Positions 35,703 to 48,295 of a stretch of 64,000 nucleotides of DNA are shown piece by piece. The notes below the pieces were generated by a model. The model made no database searches and was not told the DNA's origin. It was given only the letters and a program-made list of their open reading frames with translations. This DNA comes from Psococerastis gibbosa (Eukaryota; Arthropoda; Insecta; Psocodea; Psocidae). The stretch spans positions 25,792,001-25,856,000 of the forward strand of contig OZ020484.1 in NCBI GenBank assembly GCA_963971405.1, read 5' to 3'. Made by a program: the position numbers and the translations under genes. Numbering within the stretch: position 1 is the stretch's first letter; every line of letters begins with the position of its first letter.

Positions 35703-38121
35703 ACTCGTCTCATGCAAAGTCATTAATTTTTTTTACATTTACCTAATACTAACTTGATAAAAAATCTTTTCTTCAGCCATTACTTTCTAATGTAGTTCTT
35801 TATTTTGGTGAATTTTGGCCTCAAAGGAGAAATCACTAAACGATGAACAAACGTCAGTAAGGTATCTCAAAACTTTGGAAATGCCAAGAGAGAAGACTTA
35901 ATAGAGTGATATACCTACGCAAAATATATTCTGTGGGAATACTTACTACTAGCATTGTATATGCTGCACGTCTGGGCGTTAGTAATTGAAATTATACGTA
36001 CATATTCATCTGACGGTAATGCATAAAATTATTCTAGTAAATCTAATTAGCACTAATAAAATATCAGGCACTGCAAAAAAAGAATCTTCCACAGCTTAAA
36101 TATACTTGTTTTGATGAATTTTCCCACATTCGGTTGAAATTTAAATAATCCTAATATAATGGGTTAATTTACAGAAATTCTCATAAAAATGTTTTTAATT
36201 TATATTAAAAAAATAATACTTACAAATTCGAATATGGCGATTCACGGACGATTTATCATAGGAACAAACAGTTCGGTGATTGGTTGGTGCAAACAGTCAA
36301 TTTCTGAACACACTTCGGAAGATTTTCGACGCTGACGCGTGCCAACGGGGAAAATCGAGCACAGGTGTGCGGTCAGCTTCACGCCAGTGTCAGACATCTT
36401 CTGCTGCTGACTCAGTTTTTTTCCAACTACCCGTTTGTTCCCATGACAAATTTCTCAGCTAGTCACCGCAATTCCTGCCCAGGCAAAAAGTTGCTCTTGA
36501 AGGATTCAAGGTCTCCGAACCTTTTTCATTCATATTTCATGCCTGCGTATTAGACAGATTTGATCTATCTTTGCCCGATGCAACACATTGTAGCTGTTGC
36601 CGTCCATTGCGGCAGCCGCACCTCCTGTCTTTAGCATTTTCCGCCGCAGTCATTTGTCTACCGCTGGACGAGACACCTGGGCTATGTTTCATGTCCCAAA
36701 ATGAAATATACGGCTCCCACGTACAAATTGTCGAATACGCAAATCGGATTGACTAATGGGTACCTGCGACATCAACCAATACTACCGACTGCAAACTAGT
36801 TGAGCTACACATTTACATTTCTGAAGCTTTAAGCTATAGGAAAACTCATCGGTAGAATAGTAAAGTAATTAAGTACATAATACTAATAACATTTTACATA
36901 TTTTACATTTTAAGTGTCAACCCTAGCACTAAGCTTCTTTGTTATTATTTCACGTCTCCGTTCGAATATACATATAGATATTTTCTCGAATACAATGCAA
37001 TATATCAACCACATTTTGAACTTAACGGTTTCCTACTGGAGTTTTATTACAAACAGCAAAATGGTAGATAGTTAACTAAACTGGGAAGAGTAATACTTCG
37101 AAAGCGGGTAACACGATATATAAAGTATCTAGAAGGTTTTAAAAAAAATTATTTGGACAAAATTTCTGATAGTGAATGGCAGTATTCTATTTGCCACCTC
37201 CTGAGTTTGTTAACCCTTTTATAACCAAGCATACAACACATTGAATTTTGCAAGTTTTGAGCACACGATTATTTACATACGAATTTAAATTGGTTACAGA
37301 CATTGCTTAGCTCCGTAAATTCAGCGTTTAACCCTATAACAACTTTTTTCAACATTAGGATTATTCTCTGGTTCCCTGACTCGGAGCTATATGTAATAAA
37401 CTGCCATCCGGGTAAAGAGCCAGTGCCTACTAGACTTTTTCAGTCTCACTCACAATTCTGGAACAGATGACCAAAAACTAAATGTGGACCATGAATGGAG
37501 ATGCCAGAAGCCAGCTAGCAATCGATGGACAGTGACTCAACGCTTATGCAACAATACTATTCACTGAATTTCCATAAACAAACACAACGACAAAGGACCT
37601 GTTTGATTGACGGACCTTTGAAAAATTTCTTCCTCATAAGCTCCATGGGACAATCCATTATTTACTCATATGGCTCTTCAGACAACGGCCACATTTTTAG
37701 CCCATTGCCCAACAAACTGATTTTTGTTGTTGATCGATTATGGTTGAATTGTGTTGAAGAACTATGAAAATTCTGTACGGAAGAATTGCAACGCCAGAAC
37801 CAGTACCATTTCATACATCTTGAATAGAATTGAATTGAAAACGACTTTATTGAATAAAAACAAAACAAAAGGCTATAAGACTATAAAGTTTTCTTTTCAT
37901 GCTAACCTTAAAAACATCTTAGTATTTTTATTTTTCTATTATTGTTTGAAGGACTTTTTATAGACACAGACCTACCCAATGCCAACGACCTCATGGAGTT
38001 TCCGACAATATTGGTATTGTTTCCTCATGAATTTTAGGCCGTTGGCAAACTGGTATCCGATAATGGACGGATATGCTCATCATTGACACAACGCAACAGG
38101 CGTAATCATAACTTAAGTTCG
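35703..38121. other. No recognised gene
   Basis: The frames at 36280..36756 and 37525..37963 are short and unlike any known family. No shared repeat was seen. Confidence 0.4.
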
Positions 38122-38129
38122 GTACGAGC

Positions 38130-38368
38130 CAGTGGCGGACACAGAGGGGGTCACGGGGGGCATGACCCCCCCTAAATTTTAAAAAAGGCGGCAAAATGAC
38201 AACTTAATTCTTTAAAAAACATGAAATATTAAAAGTGTTATAGTAATTCTCTAATGGTTTCATTTCGTTCTATATGTACCAACCAAAATTGTTCGGAAAA
38301 CTAAATCAGTTACTTAAATCAAATACCGTATTGTTCTTATTCTCATTTTATACCTGAGCCGGCCACTG
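38130..38368. mobile_element. hAT-like MITE
   Basis: Ends are CAGTGGCGG and CCGGCCACTG. The flanking octamers GTACGAGC (38122..38129) and TTACGAGT (38369..38376) agree at 6 of 8 positions, a plausible aged hAT target duplication. A 'gggggtcacggggggcatgac' type GC patch lies near the left end; the rest is AT-rich and non-coding. Confidence 0.6.
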
Positions 38369-38376
38369 TTACGAGT

Positions 38377-41300
38377 TTCATGCATCTAATTATATTCCTT
38401 ACTGATTTCAAAGATTTGTTGAAATGAAATGCCTTAGTACGGTATAGACGATTTTTAGTTACATTTTACCGTACTCTATCATGCAGCCGAATGTAAAAGT
38501 AACTGCAATGCGGAGCAATTTGATGAAAAAAATGACGCACCTTCCGTCATTTCATGACAAAGACCCGGTGAGAAAAGGCTAAAAATGAGTAAATTGGCTA
38601 AAACTGTAGAGAAAGATTAGCCTTGACCCCCGGAACATTAAATGAACCTGGAGAAATTAGGCCTAATCGACCAGATGGCTCTAATTGGGTAGTAGAGTGT
38701 TACTAGCTGTTTCCAATTGGAAATTGTGGGCTTCGAACCAGACGATAGGCCCTCGCCTTAGGTCCCAGGACTGCCGCGGTCTCCTTATAACCCATCTTAT
38801 CTGAAAGTTTATTCCTATAGACCTCCAGGTTTTTAAGGTCCATTACCCATATTGGAATTTGTCAGTGTTTGGGTAATTTCGGTGTTGTCAATTAGGCCTA
38901 GTTACCGCGGCTCCTTTAGACCAGGAGCCCCCAAATTGCTTGGTTTCATTAACGACCGGTTGGGTTATTTGTGTTGACTGTTCGTTAACTAATGATGGCC
39001 TCTGTGAGGGTTTTCAATTGCGAAAATAACTACAGTTACTCCTACACCAGGTAGTTTAGTTTTTCGGCCACACTATAATCTTAGATTAAATTCCCAACCG
39101 TATCAAAAGGGTTCTAAAATCACCTTTACCACGTTTTGACACTTAATATTATGCAAGAACACAATCGCTATAAATCCTTGTGCCGTTGTTGCCCCTAAAT
39201 GCCTGATTAGCATACCCTATAAATTGGGTTATGTAACGTACTGGCAACAAGAAACTGAAATTACTAAAGAAAATCAGTCAAATTAAATGTGAATTGACGA
39301 ACTTCACAGTTATAGTATTATGAGTACCATCTCGTTGTGACTAATAGATTCCTACCATAGGGAAACAATTACTTCGGCCCTGTCAATTCGAACAAGCCAT
39401 GTAGGGAGTGAGCCACCCGAGTTGGAAGCAAGATGTCACTCCTAGGAGAGAAAGAAGAATCACCCACGCGAAGTCCCGGTCGCGAAGCATCAATAAATAT
39501 CAATAAGTTTAAAGAGAGGTCACTAGCCGATCAATATTTTACTGGCAAGTGAATCTGATTTATTTTGACTTGCGGAACAGTCGAGTTGGGCTCGAACGAG
39601 TTCAGACCAGTGAGAAGGTGTTCGCCTGCACCTCGGCCCCAGCTCCTGCCAACGCCGGCCCTTCAACTTTTTCTGCGTTTTTGCATTTTGCACTGGACAA
39701 ACGAGTTGCCATGATTGAAACGAGTCTCATGGAATTTTTACCAATATTCCAGTGACATTGGCCGAAGGTGTGACTTTTCGGTTAGGCCCATTTGCGGCAG
39801 TGCTTGGCCTTGTTGAGGCATTCAAACATATGGTTGGTACTGCATTTGTAACAGAAATATTTAATCTTATATTACAATATAATATATGAAGTGTAGATAT
39901 TGGTCACCCCTGGACCACCCCAAAATCAGTCGGTTTCCATTTTCATTTATTGAATTATTGCATTAGACAATTCTTCTTGAAGAGGAAAATTATTGCCAGA
40001 ATGGACGCAATGCATGTGGAGACCGAGTAGAATATATCTTTCTCTGTATGTAACTCTGGAAGAAGTGGCCTAGATTAGGTGAAATTTCATAAACCCTAAA
40101 AGCGCATTACTTCGGCGATTATAAAACAGATATTAGATAGACTTGACTGACGGATAGAAAGGTGAACCAGAGTTGAGGAGAGATGGTAATCTCTCAAATA
40201 CTGTAAGAAACAACTTAGTTTCTCATAAACACCAAGTACAATAGATTTTATGAAGCGACTGACAATGAACGACGAGCTCTCTGTTTCAAACGAGAATTAC
40301 AACGAAAATTACCTGCAGCTCAAATTCATTTGGCTGCTAAGACAATGGGAGGTAACAGATTGCCAGGAAAGGTAGCACAGTAGTAGATGTATATCTGTAA
40401 AGGTTAGGTTGGCTACATACCTGGGGCGTTAACAATGCAATTCTTCAAGGTCGATAAATAGATCGCCAGCTTACCTGTAAAAGAAAGTACGTTTGTTAGC
40501 AAGTGTTGCATAATAAAAAAAAATCATTATACTACACAATCAACGTCTTTCATTGATTGGAGTACTGATATGGCAATTGGCGACTGTCTTATGGTGATAG
40601 GCAATTTTCTTTAGTTCATTACAGGTACTGTTTTATAAGACAATAAGACAGTATCACAGTAGTAGGCCATGGTGTATTACTGGTAATGATAGTTATACTA
40701 ATAGCAATGTATTTTTATTATACAAAACAGTACATTCATTTCAATTCCATTCCACAAAAACAAAAATTTATTATTAGAATCCCACCTTTGAATAACATAA
40801 TATTTTAGTACAAAAGGTACAATTCAATAATTAAAGTCTTAAGTCAGATATTCTCTTAGATTCGAGATATTTTTTTAACACTCGTTCTGGCATACAACAT
40901 TTTATAGTATTGTCTATATGACGCACAGAATCCTAGGATCCTCAAGTCTGTTTCATTAAAGCGGAAATATCCTATACTTGAAAAATCAGTTGATTACCGT
41001 AGTTATACTGAGTTATAACACAATAACATTTAAGGCTGTTGTGCTCGTTTCCAGGTATTGAGCCTGAGGAGGGTCTTCATCGCCCTGGGCGCGTGACCAG
41101 AAGCCTAGTCACGTTCAATCTGTTAGCTTCATTTCTCATCTCGGGGACAGCCAGGCAGCTGGCGAATTATACCATCACTTCGCCAAATCAGCTGGGTCAA
41201 ATTGTGTCAGCCACACAGATTGGAGGCTACGGCCTGAAATGCAGAAAATAAGCACAACGGTCTGGATGAACAAAATACTAAAATTTACAATGAAATTGCA

Positions 41301-41509
41301 TGCCCCACACCCATGGGCAAGGAAATCAGTCACTGTGACGTCATAATATTCACTTCCGCCAAAATGTTTCGTTAGAATTACATCACTGTATAAATACATG
41401 CCCTATTCGCCTCCCCGAAAATAAAATTGGAACTGAAAGGGCGTCCTATCCAATGGCGAGGACGCCAAAGGTGGCTTTGAAAAACTAAGACACCTTCAAC
41501 CACCGTAGG
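38377..41509. other. No recognised gene; one weak retrotransposon trace
   Basis: The plus-strand reading near 39990..40050 (CQNGRNACGDRVEYIFLCM) resembles a damaged C-terminal zinc knuckle of a non-LTR ORF2 but is too short to call. The frames at 39549..39755 and 41039..41251 have no motif. Confidence 0.35.
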
Positions 41510-41512
41510 CTC

Positions 41513-41680
41513 CCCGGTAGGCCAAGGCTCAAATTGATGGACCACGTACTAGAAGATGTGCACACCACCGGCACCCGAGGCTGGAAGCTAGCGGCGGAAG
41601 ATCGTCCGAGATGGCGAGGTGTAGTGGCAGCGGCTAAAAGTCCCCCCGGGTTGGATGCGCCTTCCCTAAGTAAGTACCCG
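41513..41680 (+). pseudogene. Non-LTR retrotransposon ORF2 tail relic
   Basis: One open frame reads PGRPRLKLMDHVLEDVHTTG, then RGWKLAAEDRPRWRGVVAAA and KSPPGLDAPS. This is the standard GRPRLRWxDxVxxDL...RGWRxxAxDRxxWRxxVxxAK tail. No upstream domain remains. It is uninterrupted over about 55 residues, so it is younger than most relics in the window. Confidence 0.75.
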
Positions 41681-41810
41681 TACATAAGTTATAAATACTT
41701 ATTTTGGAGTGATTGGTCCCTAAGAGCTTCGCTAGGAAGTGACAGGACAAATAATGAGCTGTGGAGCCAGATAACAACGAGAAGAAACTTAATAACTTAG
41801 TATATGAATA

Positions 41811-42054
41811 CGCCGACCGCCAAACCAAGTTGAATCCAGCGGACCAGAGCAGGTTCAAAGCTGCAGATAACTTGGTCGTGTGCACAGTGCCGGTAGGGAA
41901 ACATGGTAGGACTTGTCCTGGTCACCTCCGAACTAATCGTGTGACTTCACTGGGTTTCCCAAGTGGTTCGGAATCCGCCATAATCAGGAGGTCCACTGTC
42001 CTATGAGCCCACACCGTGGCCTCGGACTGTGTCCAACCATACTACTACTATATA
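41811..42054 (+). repeat. Repeat S2, copy 2
   Basis: Plus-strand counterpart of 3961..4256, sharing 'aagttgaatccagcggacc', 'gcagataacttggtcgtg', 'ctggtcacctccgaacta', 'aatcaggaggtcc' and a terminal ACTACTACTA run. Confidence 0.75.
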
Positions 42055-43879
42055 TGAATACACTATGATGTGTAGAGCTATTGCGCATACAAGTAGCCCT
42101 ATAAAAGGGACAATTATTATCCAACTTATAGTGATATTCAGCTCTAACCTCAATTCCACAACTTCCTATTATTATTATATGACCATAAAAAGGAAAAACG
42201 CCGCTCAAATAATTAGCTAAGACCTCCCAAAATAGAGTGAACACTCTATAGCAAAATGTATGCACGCCAAAGAATATTAGCCATAATCAGTGTTATTCTT
42301 GCTTGCCTTTTGCCTGGAAAGGTGGCCGCTACTTGACAGGTACCTATTCCCTGAGCTTTCTGAGAATACCTAACGTTCTAACACCATGACTGTGCACATT
42401 ACAGTATGCCTTACTTTATCAGGCCTTCCATCAGTTTTGTCATTTATTAGAGCTCAAATACCCCAATCAGTCCCACCCACGACTTGGCTCGCCGAGGAAT
42501 TCAGAGATGCAATCAAGAAGCCTCAGCTAGGTGCGGACGGATACGCATTAAATGGACAGGTCGCTTTCCATTACAACACTCCAATACAAGAGGAAGTCGT
42601 AGTTGAAGCAAAAAATATATACCCCTAAATTCGGAATGCTTTCGCGTAAATGGAAAGTGCCCATTAGTACTAGTAGGCTAGTACCTACTATAACGAAATT
42701 TTAACTTTTTTTATTTCTATGAAGAGTAGCCTCAGCTGACAACATTCACAACGGCCATAACTCGATGTGAAGTGAAATGGTTAGAGCATCTGATCGGATA
42801 GCAAGGATCCTATGCAATTTACGCTTTGATCCTTCTGACTTGGCTGCTGACCCCAAATTCCCTAACAACAAGTATTAATCAACGTGTGCAACCTAGATAC
42901 TGCCTCAAACCTCTATAGCAAACGACACACCCAGATTGGCTGGTGGACTGTGTAAAACCGTGACGGAAGGGACATTGTCCGCGGAAGATCCAGTATGTCC
43001 TCACATCATCACAGGTGACGCCGTTACACTGCATTGTGCTGGGAAACACGCGGCCAAGATTTTAGGTCACTAGGAGGACTCCAAATAGAAGACATTCGTC
43101 ATTCTCATCCGACTGCCTTTGTGCCACAAATTGTTTCGCGAGAGAACAACTGAATGGGCCTCTTCTTTGTGGCAGGGAACTTACTGCGAAGCTGTCTGCG
43201 TAGGCTTATGAGATCCCATCGTCTTCTTTTGAGGGTTATTGTCCCGTTCAGATTAAGGACTTGGCCCTGAAATCTTTGCCGATTCATTCAACTGCTTCCT
43301 AAACTCGTCCTAGGGCGCTTTCAAGACAGGCAGCTGTACGGTTAGCAGATAGGTCTCGAGGTTAAGGATTATTGATAACCCACTGCTGTTCTTCGCCCAT
43401 CATGCATGTCAGCGTAAGGGAGACAGTTAAGGGTGAATTAGCATGTCCTTATCCAAACCAGTCGCGCATGTTAAAGATGAGACTTGCGATTGATTTGTTG
43501 GCAAAGGATCCAAATAATTTCCCAAATGTGTACGTGGAAACTGTAAAAGACGCATTTGCCAGTCCTACAGATATTGAAATTTGAAAATGCCTCAAACTAT
43601 AGTACGATTTACCAAAATAATTAAATTTACCATTATTGTATATTTTAGGACGGCGGCAAACAAATACTTCGGTCACTTATTTAACTAATTACCCATCAAA
43701 TATTTGGTTGACGTTTCTGATTTTTGGATAATTATGAAAAATACAATCTAGATACTAAACAGATAATTACGGCACTATCGATTTCCTCCCTCTCCAATTT
43801 AAGTTTTCAATTAATAAGTTGTTTACCCAAAGAGTCCACTGAATAAAATAATACATTCTTGTCGGCCCTCTCTCTCATC
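42055..43879. other. No recognised gene; possible tRNA-like head
   Basis: 'aatggttagagcatctgatc' at about 42777 fits an A box, and 'ctttgatcc' near 42830 could be a damaged B box. The frames at 42386..42628 and 43372..43584 have no motif. Confidence 0.35.
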
Positions 43880-44240
43880 AATGAGTCTAATCCAACACTG
43901 ATCCTGTCTAGATCAGGGGTGTATCAACTAGACTGTATGCGTTGTGGGGGTTTGTATATTGGGCAAACAGGAAGGCGTTTTAAAGAAATAATAGCGAAAC
44001 ACAGACGCGGAGTAGGATAATTGGACACTCAGTCATCCAGGCCCAACATTTAAACGCCCATAGCCACTCCTGTGACGTTGATTTTAAGATTTTTGCTTAT
44101 TGCCAGAAAGGGTAGTAGACTATTTGTTAATATAGAAACTATGGATATTAAAGAGGCTGTTGCTAAGAACAAAACTGTACTAAGCGACGTAGCCTTTTAC
44201 GTAGTTCTCCATTGTTGGTGTTACCTTTTAAAATGTTAAA
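43880..44240 (+). pseudogene. Penelope-like element GIY-YIG endonuclease remnant
   Basis: The frame from 43913 reads SGVYQLDCMRCGGLYIGQTG, then RRFKEIIAKHRR, to a stop at 44018. This matches the GIY-YIG endonuclease of Penelope-like retroelements: a GVY start, the CX2C pair found in their endonucleases, the YIGQTGR motif and a downstream histidine/arginine. A shifted frame continues HSVIQAQHLNAHSHSCDVDF; a third reads NIETMDIKEAVAKNKTVLSD and VAFYV. Stops and frameshifts show it is inactive. No reverse transcriptase domain is recognisable upstream. Confidence 0.8.
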
Positions 44241-45032
44241 TTCTAGAAACTGAACCCTGGGTTATTAATGAATTTTTAATTGTTTATCATTTATGTACTG
44301 AATCTTGACAACGATTTTATGCTTTATACTTTTGTGTTTATTTTACTTTCTTGCACTTGACGTGTATTTTATAATTATAACGTAAAACTGCACTAACAAC
44401 TTTAATTTTTACCATGAGTAGCCTAAACTGCCTGTAAGGAAGTTTACGATTTCACATTACACTTCATTCACTCGACGTCATCAGCGAAAACGTCGTCTGA
44501 AGATCAATCGTTGGACGACAATGACCTGAAGATACAGGCAAACCATTTCTCCGAATCATCGAGCGTCACAATACAGGGATCGTTATCGGCCGATCGACCA
44601 GCGTCGTCGGGTCATTAAAAGTGAAACAAAAGTGTTGTAGCCCCCGTCCTACAGCCAGCCGTCCCACGGCGTTACTCAGCAGTCCAGCGACCGGAAGGTC
44701 AGGAATGTGCGGGGCGGACTAGGGAACCTCCTATCCCATGTTAACTCTCCACCCTTGACCCTAGCCTTCAAACAGGGTCGACTCGTTTTTGGGGCAACAA
44801 TACTGTAACGCACACTTCACTTCGTTTAATCAGGGTATTCAGATTGCGTCAAATATACTATAGTTGTATTGAGAGCGTGATTTGGAACGTTTTGAGGGGT
44901 AATGTGTCGTTGGAAGTTGGGTTTTTTATTGGAGCGTTCTTGAAAAACAAGGGTTAGGTTAGGTATTGCTTTGGATATGTTGGAGTTGACTACAGCATTT
45001 CTGGTGACCGTGCAATCAAAGATGAGTTTAAT
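44241..45032. other. No recognised gene
   Basis: The minus frame 44826..45080 (84 codons) enters the left edge of the next repeat and has no known motif. The inverted words GACGTCATCAGCG and CGTCGTCTGAAG near 44475..44505 may be part of a Penelope-like 3' region, but I cannot support this. Confidence 0.35.
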
Positions 45033-45890
45033 GAAAAGAACCGGTCCGAGTCTACTCGAACATGCTTTCCAATTCATCAATTAGTAGATAGAGAAAATGA
45101 GTACTTTCATGGTAAATAATTTTCCTATAGTTAAATTTCGGACATCTCGGGGGGGGGGGGGGGTGTCCACCTGACGTCACTGGAGGTGAAGTAAATTCTA
45201 GACAGGTCAGACATTACATTACATTACCACACAGCAATAATGGCAGGGCACACAATGCATTTGAGCGTGTTCATTTTTTCAAAAACATATTTTTTGCACA
45301 AACCAAATAGTTTTTTGGGAAAGCAACCTGTTCGGTTTCGTTACTCAATTTAAGACGTAAAACATGCCTTAAGGTAGAAATCATCGATAGAAAAGTTTCG
45401 CAGACATTTTTTTTTAGTCATTTTTCATTAAAATTTAGTTATTTTTATTTTTTTATCCCCAGAAGCAAACTATCAAGGGGCAAGCGACCCCCCGCATTGT
45501 GTTTACATTAATAACGAATACAATATATGTGAATTTAGAAGAAATCGTTGCAGCCGTTTTTGAGAAATAATGTTTTAAGACGTTTTTTTTTTAGTTTTTT
45601 GAGATTAAAACCCTCCTCTCCCAAATTGAGTTAGCCCAAAATAAAATAAAAAGTCTCGAGGCATGATTTTTGTGAACCTACATGCAAAATTTCATCAAAA
45701 TCGGCCGAGTAGTTTGCCCGGAAATATATGAACAAACAGACAGACAGACAGACATACAGACAGACAGAGCGACAGACATTTCGTAAAAACTTTTTTTTTG
45801 GATTCCTGGGACCTCCTTAAATCTCGGAATCGGAAATTTCGACCATCACAAAGCTTTCCTTATACTACGTATAAACTGGAAAGCAAAAAG
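45033..45890 (+). repeat. Large inverted repeat L1, left copy
   Basis: About 860 bp matches 47434..48295 in reverse. An inner unit (45064..45884) is bounded by GCTTTCCAATT and GGAAAGC, and its right end also forms a small GCTTTCC...GGAAAGC hairpin. Landmarks are a G tract near 45150, 'ggtgtccacctgacgtcac', 'aaggggcaagcgacccccc' and an ACAG microsatellite at 45736..45775. No long frame is present. It is probably a non-autonomous DNA element, but the superfamily is not clear. Confidence 0.8.
45736..45775. repeat. (ACAG)n microsatellite
   Basis: About ten imperfect ACAG units inside the left L1 copy; the right copy has the complementary CTGT units near 47573..47590. Confidence 0.8.
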
Positions 45891-46106
45891 CGTCTAAGAG
45901 AAGTGACAAATAGAATTGCTTAAAAAACGTTCCAATAAGAACACAGTAGGGGTGACAAAGTTTCAAGTTCCAACGTGTGTAAAAGGTAAGTGAAAATGGT
46001 GAAAATTTAATTAGTTCGACTCATTCAATTATTTGGTACTATCAACAAAAACTCTACTCCCTGTACTTGTAGAACTGTACATATTTTTGCGTTGGTAGAG
46101 AATTTT

Positions 46107-46175
46107 CAAGAGGATGGCCCAAACCAGAAAAAAATGGAGAAGAAGATGGAAAGATATGCTGCAAACCAGTCGATA
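46107..46175 (+). pseudogene. Non-LTR retrotransposon ORF2 tail relic
   Basis: One frame reads AQTRKKWRRRWKDMLQTSR followed by a stop, equivalent to the DRxxWRRRxxxLLQTNR end seen at 14.9 kb. Only about 20 residues remain. It lies in the spacer between the two inverted L1 copies. Confidence 0.5.
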
Positions 46176-47212
46176 GATTGCGACTAAGGGTGAAGAGGAT
46201 CGTAGTTTCCAGTAAAAGCACAAAAATAGGCTATATTATCAAATTACCAGTAATCCATATGTAAAAACTTAAATTGGATAAAACCTTGTTTATCTCACCA
46301 AGGTAGGCAAAGTACCCCCCCCCCCATCTCACCGTAACATAAAAATTACATATAAAATCTAATAAAATAAATTACTATATACAATAAAATAATCAATGTT
46401 AAAAAAATATGTGAAGGAGTACGCACGCCCTGGTGTACGTCCACGATAACAAACCTACATCGGCTACAAGCACTGACGCATTGCAACAGGCGAAAGCATG
46501 ACTTAACCAAGTACACATATGAATCTACCTGCTGTACTAAAAAATAGAGTGAAAAAGTTACTAGGCCAAGACTACAGAATGTCAGAAGAAGCTAAATGCT
46601 GAACAAAATTTTTACACAACAGGCAAAAAAAAAGTGAAATTAAAAATAAATACGGTGTTTTTCAAGAGCAAAGGAACCTATTTTTCCATCTCTCCCCATC
46701 TACTCGCTCCCTTCAGAACGTCTTTTATCTGTAGTGAATATTCATAAGGCAGGCCGGCAAGTTATCAGAGCATCACATCGCTGTCACAGCATCTCCTGGC
46801 GTCAGCCCACGTAAATTAGACCTCTTCCCCCTTCTTCTTCGGCAAAGTTTTCCCGGAGTCAGGTCTTTCAAAATTGCTTTGCCTATTCAGCAGTTTATAA
46901 AGTCACCCGTCATATTTTTGGAGAAAATAACATTTCTGGGGTTTTGACAAATTTTTATACTTCAGATTGTTTTCAAACTGAATGTGAAATGTTAGAACTA
47001 TAAAAAAAGAAGGATGTTACACAGGATGAGCCAGGCCACATGTAACCGGTATTTTTCTCTGTTACTATGGGAAATTTGGATTTGATAGCTAAGTCATGGT
47101 CAACATGTTCTGTGGAAGGTTCAATTTGAGCACAAGCACAAAGAAGTTTCAGTGGGGTCTCAGGGAAGTTTCCTTGAATTTAAAAATATCAACATGAGTC
47201 ATCTTACAAATA
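46176..47212. other. No recognised gene; one C tract
   Basis: Spacer of the L1 pair. It holds a C tract near 46316..46325 and otherwise AT-rich sequence. Confidence 0.4.
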
Positions 47213-47290
47213 ATAGCCGGAATAGCCCAGTTGTTGGAAAACTAGACTATGAAACGGAAGTGAGGTTCAAGACTCGACATAAAAGGATGG
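47213..47290 (+). repeat. tRNA-like SINE head
   Basis: TAGCCCAGTTGTTGG fits an A box and GGTTCAAGACTC, about 35 bp on, approximates a B box. The flanks do not pair as an acceptor stem, so this is a SINE head rather than a tRNA gene. Confidence 0.45.
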
Positions 47291-47433
47291 GCCCATCCAA
47301 CCCTAATGGGCAACTTCATCAGTAGAGAAACCCGACGTTGCCGGGCATATTACTGACCACAGGTTAACAATTAGAACCATGCTCTACCAGAGCTCAGGCC
47401 AAGCTCCTCATTGGGTTGATGTGCCACTGCGTT

Positions 47434-48295
47434 TTTTTGCTTTCCAATTTATACGTAGTATAAGGAAAGCTTTGTGATGGTCGAAATTTTACATTCCGAG
47501 ATTTCAACGGATTTACTCGTTTTGAGGTCCCAGGAACCCAAAAAAGTGGTTTTTACGAAATGTCTATCTATCGCTCTGTCTGTCTGTCGATTTCCGGGCA
47601 AACTACTCGGTCGATTTTGATTAAATTTTGCATGTAGGTTTACAAAAATCATACCTCAGAACAATTTTTTTTTATTTGGGGCTAACTTAATTTGGGGGGG
47701 GGGGGGTTTAATTCTCAATAAACTCCAAAAAAAACCTCTAAAGAAATTATTTCTCAAAAACGGCTCCAACGATTTCTTTTAAATTCACATATATTGTAGT
47801 CGTTATTAATGTTAACGAAATGCGGGGGGTCGCTTGCCCCTTGATGGGTTGCTTCTGGGGGTAAAAATAAAAATAAAAGTTTAATGAAAAATTACTAAAA
47901 AATAATTTTTCTGCGAAACCTTTCTATCGATGATTTCTACCTTCAGGTATGTTTTAGGTGTTAAATTGAGTAACGAAACCAGACAGGTTGCTTTCCCAGA
48001 AAAGTATTTGGTTTTAAAAAAAAAAAACATTTTTTTGAAAAAATGATAGAAAATTCACGCTCAAATTGCATTGTGTGTCTTGCCATTATTGTTGTGTGAT
48101 AATGTGTTGGTCTGACCTACCTAGAATTTACCTCACCTCCAGTGACGTCAGGTGGACAATCCCCCCCCCCCCCCCCCCGAGATATAGGAAATCTAACCAT
48201 AGGAAAATTATTTACCATGAAATTACTCATTTTCTCAATCTACTAATGTTGATAAATTGGAAAGCATGTTCGAGTAAACTCGGACCGGTTCTTTT
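47434..48295 (-). repeat. Large inverted repeat L1, right copy
   Basis: Reverse complement of 45033..45890, with the inner unit at 47439..48265. Homology extends about 30 bp past the outer GGAAAGC end ('atgttcgagtaaactcgga' and 'ccggttctttt'), so the two copies also share flanking sequence on that side. A C tract near 48160..48178 corresponds to the G tract of the left copy. Confidence 0.8.
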
